A DNA stretch of 64,000 nt. It comes from a virus. The notes below the pieces were generated by a model that did no database searches, had not been told where the DNA came from, and saw only the letters and a program-made list of their open reading frames with translations. The DNA lies in the IMG/VR virus record IMGVR_UViG_3300042402_002841, positions 1 through 64,000 of that record; one strand, written 5' to 3'. Positions 1-7,490 of the stretch are shown here, one piece after another (position 1 is the stretch's first letter; each line of letters opens with the position of its first letter). The translations under genes and the position numbers were made by a program.

Positions 1-1323
1 AGTGCATTGGTTCGCAAGGACCTCAGAGAATCCCTGATTCGGACCACAGACTCCACCGTCAGTCACCCAAATAACTGGAGCAGAAGAGTGTTGTCGGTGC
101 TTCACTGCCCATTCAAGAGCAGGGAAGTCCACGCCGTTGCCTTGACCCATTCGGGGAATCTCGTCTACCATGCGACCCTTGTCGGCAAGAATCCAAGCGT
201 TTGTGTACTCGCAGTCGGAATCCATTTGGGAGTATGCAATCACTGTTGCCCCTGGGGAAGCCTCAAGAATCTTCACAATATCATCACGAGTAATCGCCAT
301 TGAACCTGAAGCGTCCACACAGATGACTCCACCCAGCCCACGCCGTTTCGTATCAAAGATTCGGCGTTGTGGGTCAGTCATGTATCGGTGCAATCGGCGT
401 GGTGAGCGACCAACATTAGAGACGGACTTCTTCTTTCCCAATCCACCCTTTGCCACAATCGGCTTCGGTGGATTTTCAATATTCAACTCGCCCCAATACG
501 GGATTCCTCCTTCCATGCGGTCAGGAGTGATAGAGGAGATTCGCTCTTTTACTTTCTTCTCTGAGTCTTTTGAGATTCCTTTGTTGGAATGTTCACGCTT
601 GTGATTTTCACCGTTCTCTTCGCCTGAACCCTCTCCTGATTCTGAAGATTCTGAATCTTGTACTTCCTCTTCATTTTCGGAAGGTGGCTCCATTCCAGCA
701 AGACGGTCAATCCATTCAGCAATCTTTTCAGTGAAGAAGAATCCGTACGGAGCGAGACCAGTGTTCTTGTGAACACTTGTTGAGCCAAGTTTTCCAGTCT
801 TGTACGCCTTGTCAATTTCTTTGAGTGCTCGCTTTGAGATATCCAACAATGCAGAGCCCCACAAGCGATTATGTCGGCGCACACCGTTGAGAAAAGGCTT
901 GCTAGACGCAGTACCAGCGGTAGCGACTGCCATATAGACAGCATTACGCCAATCTTCGGTACAAGCAAGTCGCTCACCGTCAGCGGTCTCTCCACCGTCA
1001 GACAGGTACTCTTCAACATTGAAGCCAGCCTTCTTACACAGGTAGTTCACTCGCAATTCCTCACAAGCGATTAGAGATTCCTTGGTAGCAATCTTACGAT
1101 TCTGCCACTCACCCCATTCTCCAGCAGGAGAAACCTTTGCATGCATGAGTTCATGTGCTCGGATAACTCTCGCTTGTTCAGTGTCATGAGACGGAACACG
1201 CATGATTCGTTCAACGACTGCAGTCGCAGGGATTCCTCGGCGTGGCTCGCAATCTTCTACGAGCCACTGACCGTTCTCAATATCCTTACGACCAAGCCAT
1301 TCAGGTTCGGCTATGTGCTTCAT
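1..1323 (-). CDS. Zincin-like plus VWA-domain protein, MoxR partner (3' end outside window)
   Basis: An open frame of 441 codons runs off the left edge without a stop. The N-terminal part contains HELMH, a zinc-metallopeptidase-type HExxH, followed by an acidic stretch (residues ~170-230 rich in E and S). The C-terminal part contains CVDASGSMA, the MIDAS DxSxS of a von Willebrand A domain. A metallopeptidase-like domain followed by VWA is the arrangement of DUF2201-type proteins, known partners of MoxR ATPases. The start ATG overlaps the stop of the AAA ATPase gene in an ATGA tetranucleotide, so the two are translationally coupled. Inferred role: ATPase-driven remodelling or maturation of a target protein. 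The target is not evident. Confidence 0.85.
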   Translation of the reverse strand, partial: MKHIAEPEWLGRKDIENGQWLVEDCEPRRGIPATAVVERIMRVPSHDTEQARVIRAHELMHAKVSPAGEWGEWQNRKIATKESLIACEELRVNYLCKKAGFNVEEYLSDGGETADGERLACTEDWRNAVYMAVATAGTASSKPFLNGVRRHNRLWGSALLDISKRALKEIDKAYKTGKLGSTSVHKNTGLAPYGFFFTEKIAEWIDRLAGMEPPSENEEEVQDSESSESGEGSGEENGENHKREHSNKGISKDSEKKVKERISSITPDRMEGGIPYWGELNIENPPKPIVAKGGLGKKKSVSNVGRSPRRLHRYMTDPQRRIFDTKRRGLGGVICVDASGSMAITRDDIVKILEASPGATVIAYSQMDSDCEYTNAWILADKGRMVDEIPRMGQGNGVDFPALEWAVKHRQHSSAPVIWVTDGGVCGPNQGFSEVLANQCT

Positions 1324-2039
1324 GAGATTTTATCTACAGCGATAGCGTCAAGAACAGATGAGGCTCGGTCACCAAAGATGATTTTCGCTGAACGCTCATC
1401 GCCCAACTGCTTGCGCAATTTGTCAAATGCCATAAATGTGCGGAGCGAGATTCGGTTCTTGCCAGCGTCAGCCATACGGACTGCGTAGCCACGCAACTCA
1501 CGGCTCAACTTGTCCAGCGCACTAGGGTGCGGAGCGTTGATACGGATACGGATAGGGAATCGGTCAGCGAGCGCCATTGGCAACTCTTCCATGTTCTCAA
1601 TATTTGTAGTCATGATTGCTGAGAATCCGTCTTTCGGACGATGGACACGACCAGTCTCAGGGTGCTCCCAAGAAGCAGACTCAGGTGAGTCAAGCATGGC
1701 AAGCAAGAGTGCGAACACATCGCCTGACGCCTTGTCAATCTCATCCACGATGAGACGACCACCAGTAATTCCATTGCCTTCCCAAGCCTTGAGACCAGCG
1801 CCAGCGACCCATGAGAACTTACCGTTCCCGTCAGGCATGAATGCGCCAGTCACATCCATTGAAGTCATATCTTCTGTGCAGACCAATCGGTGTGCTCCAG
1901 CCTCAATGTTTCCAAAGTTGAGTCCTGCATATGTCTTGCCAGTTCCAGCAGGACCAAACAAGATAATTCGGTCAATGCCTGCGTCTAGGCAATCTTTTAC
2001 ATCTTGCCAACATTGTGGCAATTGGGTTGTTGTTTCCAC
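1320..2039 (-). CDS. MoxR/CobS-type AAA+ ATPase
   Basis: 239 residues, single AAA+ domain. Walker A is FGPAGTGKT near residues 28-36, Walker B is LIVDEID near 95-101, and MTTN with a downstream R-rich segment resembles sensor 1 and the arginine finger. Start is GTG at 2039, preceded by AAAGGAG eight bases upstream, about 26 bp below a copy of the repeat promoter. It is coupled to the zincin-VWA gene by an ATGA overlap. MoxR-VWA pairs act as chaperone or remodelling machines; phage versions are often labelled CobS/CobT-like, but nothing here indicates cobalt chelation. Confidence 0.85.
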   Translation of the reverse strand: METTTQLPQCWQDVKDCLDAGIDRIILFGPAGTGKTYAGLNFGNIEAGAHRLVCTEDMTSMDVTGAFMPDGNGKFSWVAGAGLKAWEGNGITGGRLIVDEIDKASGDVFALLLAMLDSPESASWEHPETGRVHRPKDGFSAIMTTNIENMEELPMALADRFPIRIRINAPHPSALDKLSRELRGYAVRMADAGKNRISLRTFMAFDKLRKQLGDERSAKIIFGDRASSVLDAIAVDKIS

Positions 2040-2065
2040 TTTTTTCTCCTTTGTGAGTGGATTGA

Positions 2066-2104
2066 TAACTTCAGATTATAGGTAGTAAGTAGCAGTCACA
2101 ACCT
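2066..2104 (-). promoter_or_regulatory. Repeat promoter, minus strand, for the MoxR operon
   Basis: Reads AGGTTGTGAC on the minus strand, then CTACTTACTACC abutting a perfect TATAAT -10. It is followed by a short leader with an SD rather than directly by a start codon. Confidence 0.75.
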
Positions 2105-2109
2105 TGGTG

Positions 2110-2595
2110 TCAAGATTTTTCTGCTTTTCTATCTGCCTCAGCATCACGGATTTCCCATAGACCTTTTTTGATTTTTCGGAATGTGGGTGATTCGCTAATG
2201 AACTTCAAGGTAGTTGCGTAAGAGAACCCTGATACTTCCTCTAACTGCTCGGTAGTAAATTGCTCAAAGAGATGGTCTTTAGTCCAGTCCAAGAAAGCGT
2301 CATACTTGTCGGCACGGCGGGGCTTTGGTGACATCAGTTCATCCTCAGACACAATTTCGTTACAGTACTCGGCGACAACCTGTGTGATTACATCTGTCGG
2401 AATTGAATATGTGGCTAGGTAGCGCGCTGGATTCCCTGACCCATTCCATGTTTGCAGGACATACAAAGCACGAGTCTGTTGCGACATTTCATGGATTACC
2501 TCAAAAGGAACCTTGTACTTCTCTCCATACTCCTTTACGGCTTCATCCCACAGGGATTTATGCAGTTTGTTGATTTGTTCTAATGTGATGTTCAT
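2110..2595 (-). CDS. Conserved phage protein, unknown function
   Basis: 161 residues, soluble, acidic and basic mixed, no membrane segment. The start was set at MNITLEQINK, because GGAG lies eight bases upstream and the ATG overlaps the stop of the upstream 59-codon gene (ATGA). The middle has charged KPRRADKYDAF and the C-terminus is highly polar. I do not recognise the family. It is the second gene of a two-gene leaderless operon. Confidence 0.7.
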   Translation of the reverse strand: MNITLEQINKLHKSLWDEAVKEYGEKYKVPFEVIHEMSQQTRALYVLQTWNGSGNPARYLATYSIPTDVITQVVAEYCNEIVSEDELMSPKPRRADKYDAFLDWTKDHLFEQFTTEQLEEVSGFSYATTLKFISESPTFRKIKKGLWEIRDAEADRKAEKS

Positions 2596-2771
2596 CGCAG
2601 TATCTCCTGTACGCAGGTGTAGCAGACCCATTGTCCTGACTCAAAATCATAAGGCTTCAGGAAAGTCCACTTTCCCTCACCGAAGTATCCGCACTCACAA
2701 TCAAGTTCAGGCATATCTTCAATATTGTCCTCAGTTATTTCTAATGTGTCTAAGTCTTTGTATTCACTCAT
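2592..2771 (-). CDS. Small Cys-rich (zinc-ribbon-like) protein
   Basis: 59 residues. Two cysteine pairs, CEC and CYTC, separated by about 25 residues suggest a small zinc ribbon. The ATG follows the minus-strand repeat promoter directly, so the mRNA is probably leaderless. It is coupled to the 161-residue gene by ATGA. Function unknown. Confidence 0.65.
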   Translation of the reverse strand: MSEYKDLDTLEITEDNIEDMPELDCECGYFGEGKWTFLKPYDFESGQWVCYTCVQEILR

Positions 2772-2810
2772 ACCATCACTCTATCGGTAGTAGGTCATAA
2801 ACACAACATC
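2772..2810 (-). promoter_or_regulatory. Repeat promoter, minus strand (leaderless)
   Basis: GATGTTGTG then GACCTACTACC abutting GATAGA on the minus strand, ending at the ATG of the 59-codon gene. Confidence 0.65.
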
Positions 2811-2893
2811 TCTAGACAGATTTATCTACAGCCCCTTAGGGGCCCCGATGCTGTATTATCTTTTTATTGATTATTTTTAGGAAGGTCAGACTC

Positions 2894-3145
2894 ATGAGAA
2901 AACTTACTCCAGAAGAAAGAGCAGCGAAGAAGGCGGGACAGGTCGCCGAGGTTGTTGCAGCAGAACCAAAGAAGAAGGCAAAGAAGGCTGAGAAGGTTGT
3001 TGATGCCGAACCAAAAGGAATCGGCGCAGATTCTTTCGTGATGCCTTCAGGTAAATCTATTAAAGAAGAAGCCCCAGTTGCAGCAGAAAAAGACGAAAAA
3101 GTCACCAATTCTGTACCTGCGGCGGAAGAAGATTCAGCCAAGTAG
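2894..3145 (+). CDS. Ala/Lys/Glu-rich low-complexity protein
   Basis: 83 residues starting at MRKLTPEERAAKK, with AGGAAGG eight bases upstream. Composition is dominated by A, K, E and V with no hydrophobic core pattern, so it is probably disordered. A TATTAT hexamer at about 2853 may be its -10; this promoter is not of the 38-bp repeat class. Function unknown. Confidence 0.65.
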   Translation: MRKLTPEERAAKKAGQVAEVVAAEPKKKAKKAEKVVDAEPKGIGADSFVMPSGKSIKEEAPVAAEKDEKVTNSVPAAEEDSAK

Positions 3146-3179
3146 CAAAAAAGTGAACACACTCAAGGGGTGTGTCAGG

Positions 3180-3211
3180 GTTTCCGCCACCGTTAGTGCA
3201 TTTAGATAACA
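3180..3211 (+). repeat. CCGCCACC element, copy 1
   Basis: TTTCCGCCACCGT followed by a divergent TTTAGATAACA half. It overlaps the 3' end of the minus-strand gene at 3202. A small ACACAC/GTGTGT hairpin precedes it. Confidence 0.7.
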
Positions 3212-3390
3212 GCGTCTCTAAGCGCTCTATGCACCGAGTATCCGTGTCTAAGGGCGATATCGGTAATCTGTGAATCGCTACCCTCTTCTAGTTCAGAGTT
3301 CTCAATGTCGCTCAGTTGCTCCGTGTCTACGATGTAGCAGTCTGCAGCATTCACGATAGTCCCGCTCTGTGCGTCAATAATAAGTTTCAT
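3202..3390 (-). CDS. Small conserved phage protein
   Basis: 62 residues beginning MKLIIDAQSGTIVNA. A strong SD (AAAGGAAA) lies five bases upstream. The N-terminus looks like a short beta hairpin and the C-terminus like a helix. Its function is unknown. Confidence 0.65.
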   Translation of the reverse strand: MKLIIDAQSGTIVNAADCYIVDTEQLSDIENSELEEGSDSQITDIALRHGYSVHRALRDAVI

Positions 3391-3440
3391 GGTTTCCTTT
3401 CATAGGTGAGTGGGGATTTCTCCCCACCCACCCAACTTGA

Positions 3441-3854
3441 TTAGGCGCTTATGCGGTCAAACGCTTCACGGAGAGCGTCAGCAAGAAAGCCAACGCCACC
3501 TGTGTCGGTAATGATTTCTTCATCATCTGCGAAACGCATAGCCGACAGTATTTCTTCTGCTGTCACTAGCGCCACGAGAAGGACACGCTTGCGGTCAGGG
3601 TGTAGGCTAGGTTGTCCATCCACTTCGCCATTTTCGTTGAGTGGCGCAGCCCAGCCACTAGTAGTTACCGCTAATCCAGCGATTTTTAGTGGTGAGTCTA
3701 TTTTTTGACTAAGCAAGTGATAAACATCAAAGCCATTTCCGATAAGAAATGTCTCGCCCGTTTCTAGGACTCCATAGAGACCTGCTTCGGGAAGTCGTGC
3801 GTCTTGGAAGTCTTGTTCACGCACTATTTTTTCTGCTATTTCTTTTGTGTTCAC
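3441..3854 (-). CDS. Phage protein of unknown function, GTG start
   Basis: 137 residues starting VNTKEIAEKIV. The GTG was chosen because AAAGGAGAAAAG precedes it and the repeat promoter lies just upstream; the longer ATG frame would read through the promoter itself. Mixed alpha/beta composition, no recognised motif. Confidence 0.7.
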   Translation of the reverse strand: MNTKEIAEKIVREQDFQDARLPEAGLYGVLETGETFLIGNGFDVYHLLSQKIDSPLKIAGLAVTTSGWAAPLNENGEVDGQPSLHPDRKRVLLVALVTAEEILSAMRFADDEEIITDTGGVGFLADALREAFDRISA

Positions 3855-3879
3855 CTTTTCTCCTTTTTTGATTGGTGAT

Positions 3880-3918
3880 ACTTTTAGGTTATCGGTAGTA
3901 GGTCGCAATCACAACTAA
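3880..3918 (-). promoter_or_regulatory. Repeat promoter, minus strand (leadered)
   Basis: TTAGTTGTGATT then GACCTACTACC abutting GATAAC on the minus strand. A leader of about 25 nt with an SD separates it from the GTG at 3854. Confidence 0.7.
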
Positions 3919-4229
3919 GCAACTGAATAAGTTGGCTTGATTGTTTTTGCGATAAACGAACCGAGACTATCTGCGAACATCATGTCAAAGATGACAGAGT
4001 GAGGAACGCCCTCGTATGTGTAGTGGATGTCGCTAGACTTGTACTTGACCACAAGTTCCTTTGTTACAACATTGTATGACCAAAAGTTGATAGCGGTGCT
4101 ATACAAGGTTGATGACGCAATACTATCGTCATTGAGCCAAGCCATTTCATCATTGGCGTAACGGAGACCCTTACGAACCTCGCCATACTTCTCTGATGTT
4201 GCTATTGGGGTAAGTGCTGTTTCATTCAT
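3915..4229 (-). CDS. KTSC-domain protein
   Basis: 104 residues. The C-terminal ~55 residues (VVKYKSSDIHYTYEGVP then FADSLGSFIAKTIKPTY) match the KTSC domain pattern, a small fold also found at the C-terminus of some lysyl-tRNA synthetases and widespread in phages. The N-terminal ~45 residues are unassigned. Leaderless ATG directly below a repeat promoter. A second KTSC protein is encoded at 12642. Confidence 0.8.
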   Translation of the reverse strand: MNETALTPIATSEKYGEVRKGLRYANDEMAWLNDDSIASSTLYSTAINFWSYNVVTKELVVKYKSSDIHYTYEGVPHSVIFDMMFADSLGSFIAKTIKPTYSVA

Positions 4230-4267
4230 ACCTTCAGATTATCGGTAGTAAGCAGTAAGCACAACCT
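4230..4267 (-). promoter_or_regulatory. Repeat promoter, minus strand (leaderless)
   Basis: AGGTTGTGCTTACTGC then TTACTACC abutting GATAAT. It lies back-to-back with the plus-strand copy at 4286, forming a divergent promoter pair. Confidence 0.75.
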
Positions 4268-4285
4268 GTATTTATTTTTTTCTTC

Positions 4286-4323
4286 ATGTTGTGATTATCA
4301 CTTACAACCTGTACCTTGTAAGT
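4286..4323 (+). promoter_or_regulatory. Repeat promoter (leaderless)
   Basis: ATGTTGTGATTAT then CACTTACAACC abutting TGTACCT, ending at the ATG at 4324. The -10 is weaker than in most copies. Confidence 0.65.
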
Positions 4324-4740
4324 ATGAAAGAAAAAGAAGAACTTGTACGACTGGCAAAAGAACTAGACGCTCTTATGCCATTACCTGACTCACCTGAAGA
4401 TGAGAAAGTCCCTGTCATGTTTGGCGAGGGTGGCTTCATTGTCATGGGTGATAATGGTTCACCACTAATCTTAGGGACATACAACGACCCTGAAGTGATG
4501 TTTGGTGACAAGTCAATCTCGCCGTTCGCAAACGGCTTCGGACACTTGTTCGCCGTGAACTATGGCGCACTTTTTGATGAAGATGAGGACACCCTTCGGG
4601 CTATGCGTGTCATTGTAGGCGTAACAGCAGACGGACTCGCTACTAGCGTCTTTCGTGACCTCTTGACAAACGAGATTATCTTCATAGATGAGAACTGCGA
4701 GCAGACACCGTTTGACCCCGTGTTGGGAATGTTTGAGTGA
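4324..4740 (+). CDS. Acidic phage protein, unknown
   Basis: 138 residues starting MKEKEELVRLAKELD, where the repeat promoter ends. Strongly acidic, predicted soluble. The helical N-terminus is followed by a beta-rich body (VMFGEGGFIVMGDNG). No recognised family. Its stop overlaps the GTG of the next gene (GTGA). Confidence 0.7.
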   Translation: MKEKEELVRLAKELDALMPLPDSPEDEKVPVMFGEGGFIVMGDNGSPLILGTYNDPEVMFGDKSISPFANGFGHLFAVNYGALFDEDEDTLRAMRVIVGVTADGLATSVFRDLLTNEIIFIDENCEQTPFDPVLGMFE

Positions 4741-4919
4741 GAAAGTTGAGAAACCTTGCCGAACAGGAGCCCCGTGCTCTTGCTCCTAAGTTATTGCTTG
4801 CGCTCTTGGGTGCTGGCTATCTTATTCTGTTCGTGTGGTCGGGGCTTGCGCTCGCACTCGGAGTTTTTACTATCTACATACTTTTCCTACTAAACATTAT
4901 TAGAAAAGTTTTAGATTGA
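4737..4919 (+). CDS. Small membrane protein
   Basis: 60 residues, GTG start overlapping the previous stop. Two hydrophobic stretches (LLLALLGAGYLILFVW and LALGVFTIYILFLL) separated by a short polar turn predict a two-helix inner-membrane hairpin. It could be holin-like, but the lysozyme gene is not nearby, so that is weak. Confidence 0.6.
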   Translation: MRKLRNLAEQEPRALAPKLLLALLGAGYLILFVWSGLALALGVFTIYILFLLNIIRKVLD

Positions 4920-4957
4920 GGTTGTCATTACAACTTACAACCGATAATCTGAAAGTA
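4919..4957 (+). promoter_or_regulatory. Repeat promoter (leadered)
   Basis: AGGTTGTCATTACAACTTAC then AACC abutting GATAAT. A short leader with AAAGGAGA follows before the GTG at 4981. Confidence 0.8.
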
Positions 4958-4980
4958 CCACCAAGTAAAAGGAGACAAAA

Positions 4981-5400
4981 GTGGCACAACAAAAATCCAT
5001 AAATGTAAAGGTGACTACGGCAAAAGTCATAGAAGCCTTAGAGAAATCACTTGCTAGTCGCAAGAAGATAATGTCTGATTATGAAAAGTCAGGACAGGCT
5101 CACGAAAAGGCTGTCGCTGATTGGGAAAAGTCAGTCATTGAGTATGTCAAGTCAGGCAAGGCAAAACCTACTCAGGTGTCGCAGTCCAATAACTGGCGAA
5201 CAGACACAAAGGAAGCATCTATCCTGATTACACTTCCAGCGAGCCTTGTATGTCCTGAGAAGCCCGACACGCCACGCGAGGTATGGAATCTCAATTCAGA
5301 AATTGAGGAACTGGAAAACGCTATCGCTCTGCTCAAGATGACAGACGAGGAGTATGTATCTACTAGCACCTACCGAGGCGTTTCTCGTCTAATCAAATAG
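4981..5400 (+). CDS. Coiled-coil phage protein, unknown
   Basis: 139 residues, GTG start with AAAGGAGAC upstream. Residues ~10-60 are a charged helix, and residues ~100-125 (EIEELENAIALLK) form a second amphipathic helix. It ends in a small ordered segment. Function unknown; possibly a dimeric DNA-metabolism accessory, without direct evidence. Confidence 0.65.
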   Translation: MAQQKSINVKVTTAKVIEALEKSLASRKKIMSDYEKSGQAHEKAVADWEKSVIEYVKSGKAKPTQVSQSNNWRTDTKEASILITLPASLVCPEKPDTPREVWNLNSEIEELENAIALLKMTDEEYVSTSTYRGVSRLIK

Positions 5401-5416
5401 TTCCCACTCACAGATT

Positions 5417-5449
5417 GGGTGGCAGTCCTAGTGGCTGTCCACCCATTTT
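5417..5449 (+). terminator. Rho-independent-like terminator
   Basis: GGGTGGCAG pairs with CTGTCCACCC (one bulge), followed by ATTTTG. Confidence 0.6.
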
Positions 5450-5497
5450 GTGTGCCGAGCGGGGCTCGGCTACGAGCACGAAAAATCTTTGTCGGTC

Positions 5498-5536
5498 AGG
5501 TTGTGGTTGTTACCTACAACCGATAATCTGAAAGTA
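5498..5536 (+). promoter_or_regulatory. Repeat promoter (leadered)
   Basis: AGGTTGTGGTTGTTACCTAC then AACC abutting GATAAT. AAAGGAGAT follows before the GTG at 5560. Confidence 0.8.
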
Positions 5537-5559
5537 CCTACTACTAAAGGAGATAAAAA

Positions 5560-6045
5560 GTGGGCTTAGACCAATACCTTACAGCGAAGAAGTTTCTTTC
5601 GCCCTCAGAGTGGCGTGGAGAAACTGTGAACGCACAGTACGACACAGTCGTCAAGGCTATTCAGGCAGAGAAATTAGTAAACTCGCCGTATCCTTCCGCT
5701 TCTGTGGAAATTAGCGTTGGCTACTGGCGTAAAGAAAACGCCATTCACCAGTGGTTTGTAGACAACTGTCAAGACGGCGAAGATGATTGTCGTGAGGCTC
5801 GTGTTAGCCGTGAGCAACTTGAGACACTGAAGTCTGTATGTGAAACGATTTTGCTTGACAAGCAACTCGTGAAAACAGATGACCTCGCTAAGGAGATGTT
5901 ACCCACGGCTTCAGGTTTCTTTTTCGGCTCTACCGACTTTGACGAGTGGTACTACAAAGGGCTAGAGGACACGATTGAGATTATCAAGCATTGTCTTTCT
6001 CCCCAGTTTGAGGGCTGGGAGTTCTACTACCAATCATCTTGGTAG
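5560..6045 (+). CDS. Conserved phage protein (MGLDxYL family)
   Basis: 161 residues beginning MGLDQYLTAKKF and ending WEFYYQSSW. The pattern MGLDxYL, VGYWRKxNAIHxWFV, PTxxGFFFGSTxxDEWY and FYYQSSW is a widespread phage family without known function. GTG start with a strong SD. Three conserved aromatic-rich blocks suggest a compact enzyme-like or binding fold, but no catalytic motif is recognisable. Confidence 0.8.
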   Translation: MGLDQYLTAKKFLSPSEWRGETVNAQYDTVVKAIQAEKLVNSPYPSASVEISVGYWRKENAIHQWFVDNCQDGEDDCREARVSREQLETLKSVCETILLDKQLVKTDDLAKEMLPTASGFFFGSTDFDEWYYKGLEDTIEIIKHCLSPQFEGWEFYYQSSW

Positions 6046-6097
6046 CAGGGCGAGGGGGGCGAGAGCCCCGAGTGGGGTTCCCCTAGTGACATCAGTC

Positions 6098-6141
6098 AGG
6101 TTGTCATTAGGGGTTACTACCGTTATCCTGACGCAACCCCT
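6098..6141 (+). promoter_or_regulatory. Repeat promoter, divergent copy
   Basis: AGGTTGTCATTAGGGGTTAC then TACC abutting GTTATC. The -10 is poor and the spacer diverges, so activity is uncertain. Confidence 0.5.
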
Positions 6142-6156
6142 ATGAAAAGGAAAATT

Positions 6157-6423
6157 ATGAACATTATTGAGACGCAATCAAAGCCGATTACATCACTAGC
6201 ACGAACAGACAATGGCAAAGTGGACATCAACGCTTACATCAACCTAGAAGGTGTAATCAGTCAAGACGGCTTGAGTATCGCTGTGAAGACAATCGGGGCT
6301 CGTGTTCGCTACGGACATCTTGATTTAGAGATTGTTCCAGTTGCTGGAACTGGTCACCGTTGGATTGAGCGCAAAAACATTCTTCTAATGAACGACCCTG
6401 CGCTAAATACTTCTCCGTTCTAA
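6157..6423 (+). CDS. Small conserved phage protein
   Basis: 88 residues beginning MNIIETQSKPITSL. The start was chosen over an in-frame ATG 15 bp upstream because AAAAGGAAA precedes it. It contains LEIVPVAGTGHRWIERKNI, a beta-rich segment with a conserved GxGxxWIxR-like core. Function unknown. Confidence 0.65.
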   Translation: MNIIETQSKPITSLARTDNGKVDINAYINLEGVISQDGLSIAVKTIGARVRYGHLDLEIVPVAGTGHRWIERKNILLMNDPALNTSPF

Positions 6424-6460
6424 GGTTGTCATTACGACTTACTACCGATAAAGTGAACTT
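6423..6460 (+). promoter_or_regulatory. Repeat promoter (leaderless)
   Basis: AGGTTGTCATTACGACTTAC then TACC abutting GATAAA, ending at the ATG at 6461. Confidence 0.75.
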
Positions 6461-6613
6461 ATGAATACATACAAAGTTGTTCGCTTCTATAAAGACGCAA
6501 TGCGTGACAAGAAAGTGATTCTCACAGGTCTCACTTTAGAAGATGCGCAAGCACACTGTAAGCGTGAAGACACCCGTGGTGACGACTGGTTTGATGGGTA
6601 CGAAGAGGAATGA
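6461..6613 (+). CDS. 50-residue conserved phage protein
   Basis: Begins MNTYKVVRFYKDAMRDKK and contains the helix LTLEDAQAHC, a recurrent pattern in small phage proteins. Leaderless start. Function unknown. Confidence 0.7.
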   Translation: MNTYKVVRFYKDAMRDKKVILTGLTLEDAQAHCKREDTRGDDWFDGYEEE

Positions 6614-6620
6614 AAATTCC

Positions 6621-6650
6621 TTTCCGCCACCGTAAGCAGATTAGAAAACA
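6621..6650 (+). repeat. CCGCCACC element, copy 2
   Basis: TTTCCGCCACCGT, 5-nt spacer, then GATTAGAAAACAC. The leaderless promoter of the duplicated 47-residue gene follows 155 bp downstream. Confidence 0.75.
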
Positions 6651-6775
6651 CGAAAATGCCCACAGGGAACACCTAAAAGGGCTGGAATCCAAGAATGTAA
6701 CCAACCTGCGCATCGGGGCCTCGGGCGCTGCTGACGCAGGTATGTTCTTGGATAAATCTAAAAAAGACTTGGTAA

Positions 6776-6813
6776 ATGTTGTCATTCCCACCTACAACCG
6801 ATACATTGGAAGT
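6776..6813 (+). promoter_or_regulatory. Repeat promoter with ATG-SD module
   Basis: ATGTTGTCATTCCCACCTAC then AACC abutting GATACA. The promoter ATG (6814) begins the module MSGKEV, whose codons contain AAGGAGGTGA ahead of a second in-frame ATG. Confidence 0.75.
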
Positions 6814-6837
6814 ATGAGTGGGAAGGAGGTGAACCAA

Positions 6838-6981
6838 ATGAACAAGTCTTACCGTGTGGCTATGGCACAGGCTCTCTTGACAGAGTTGGCTGAAGCAGTA
6901 GCCCGTTACGGCGCAGACAACGAAGGCGTAAAGCGTCTCCACCGCATGGTGCGAGCGATGGTCGCTGAGTTGTTAGCCTAA
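6838..6981 (+). CDS. 47-residue duplicated protein, copy A
   Basis: Starts MNKSYRVAMAQALL. A leaderless in-frame ATG at 6814 would add eight residues, and a perfect SD (GGAGGTGA) serves the ATG at 6838. 37 of 47 residues match the gene at 14101. Two amphipathic helices with many Arg (VKRLHRMVRAMVAELL) could bind nucleic acid or protein. Function unknown. Confidence 0.75.
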   Translation: MNKSYRVAMAQALLTELAEAVARYGADNEGVKRLHRMVRAMVAELLA

Positions 6982-7005
6982 CAACTAACGGAACCGCCAT
7001 TGGAA

Positions 7006-7033
7006 CGGCGCTCGGGGGAGCGTGGCAACAGAA
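7006..7033 (+). repeat. Conserved 28-bp block below duplicated gene, copy A
   Basis: CGGCGCTCGG...GCGTGGCAACAGAA matches 14272-14299 at 26 of 28 positions, although the sequence around it differs. The stretch from 6982 to 7230 holds no convincing gene. Confidence 0.6.
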
Positions 7034-7230
7034 TCCCCCAGCCCCCCACAGGCGTTGCCGTGGGCGTTCACAGAGCATGGCTCTGAGGCGCAGGCAAAGC
7101 GAGACCCGTACGGGTGCCCCGCTACAAACTTTGCTTGCGTTGGTACTCAGAGTGCTGTGAACACCTACGGGAGCGTCGGCACGGGGCTTTTCTTCCCACT
7201 CTTTCAGCCCTGTGCCGATTGCCCATTCTC

Positions 7231-7268
7231 AGGTTGTGATTATGACCTACAACCGATAAAGTGAAATT
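7231..7268 (+). promoter_or_regulatory. Repeat promoter (leaderless)
   Basis: AGGTTGTGATTATGACCTAC then AACC abutting GATAAA, ending at the ATG at 7269. Confidence 0.8.
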
Positions 7269-7490
7269 ATGGATACAAAATACGACATTGCGTGTAAGCG
7301 CAAGTTCTATGAACTACTAGAAACTCACGAGCGACAGGCAGGTTACTCACCTAGTCAGTTACTGTCCGTGATGATTGTCATGGAGTGTGAGAAAGAAAAG
7401 GCTATGAGCCTGATTGACGAACACGCTCACGGATTGGATTGGTCTGAGGCGACTTGGACTGAGTTGCGTGATTACTTCCAAAATGTATGA
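7269..7490 (+). CDS. Small helical protein, unknown
   Basis: 73 residues, leaderless. Mostly helical and acidic, with LDWSEATWTELRDYF at the C-terminus. Its stop overlaps the next start (ATGA). Confidence 0.65.
   Translation: MDTKYDIACKRKFYELLETHERQAGYSPSQLLSVMIVMECEKEKAMSLIDEHAHGLDWSEATWTELRDYFQNV

Noticed and set aside
549-1019. Alternative minus-strand frame of 156 codons
   Set aside because: It lies inside the longer zincin-VWA frame that continues off the window and contains recognisable motifs.
6610-6981. A single 123-codon frame covering 6610 to the end of the 47-residue gene
   Set aside because: It reads through CCGCCACC element 2 and a complete repeat promoter. The duplicate at 14101 shares only the part after the promoter.
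7022-7264. 80-codon plus-strand frame
   Set aside because: Starts inside the conserved 28-bp block and ends in a promoter; Pro-rich, no start signal.
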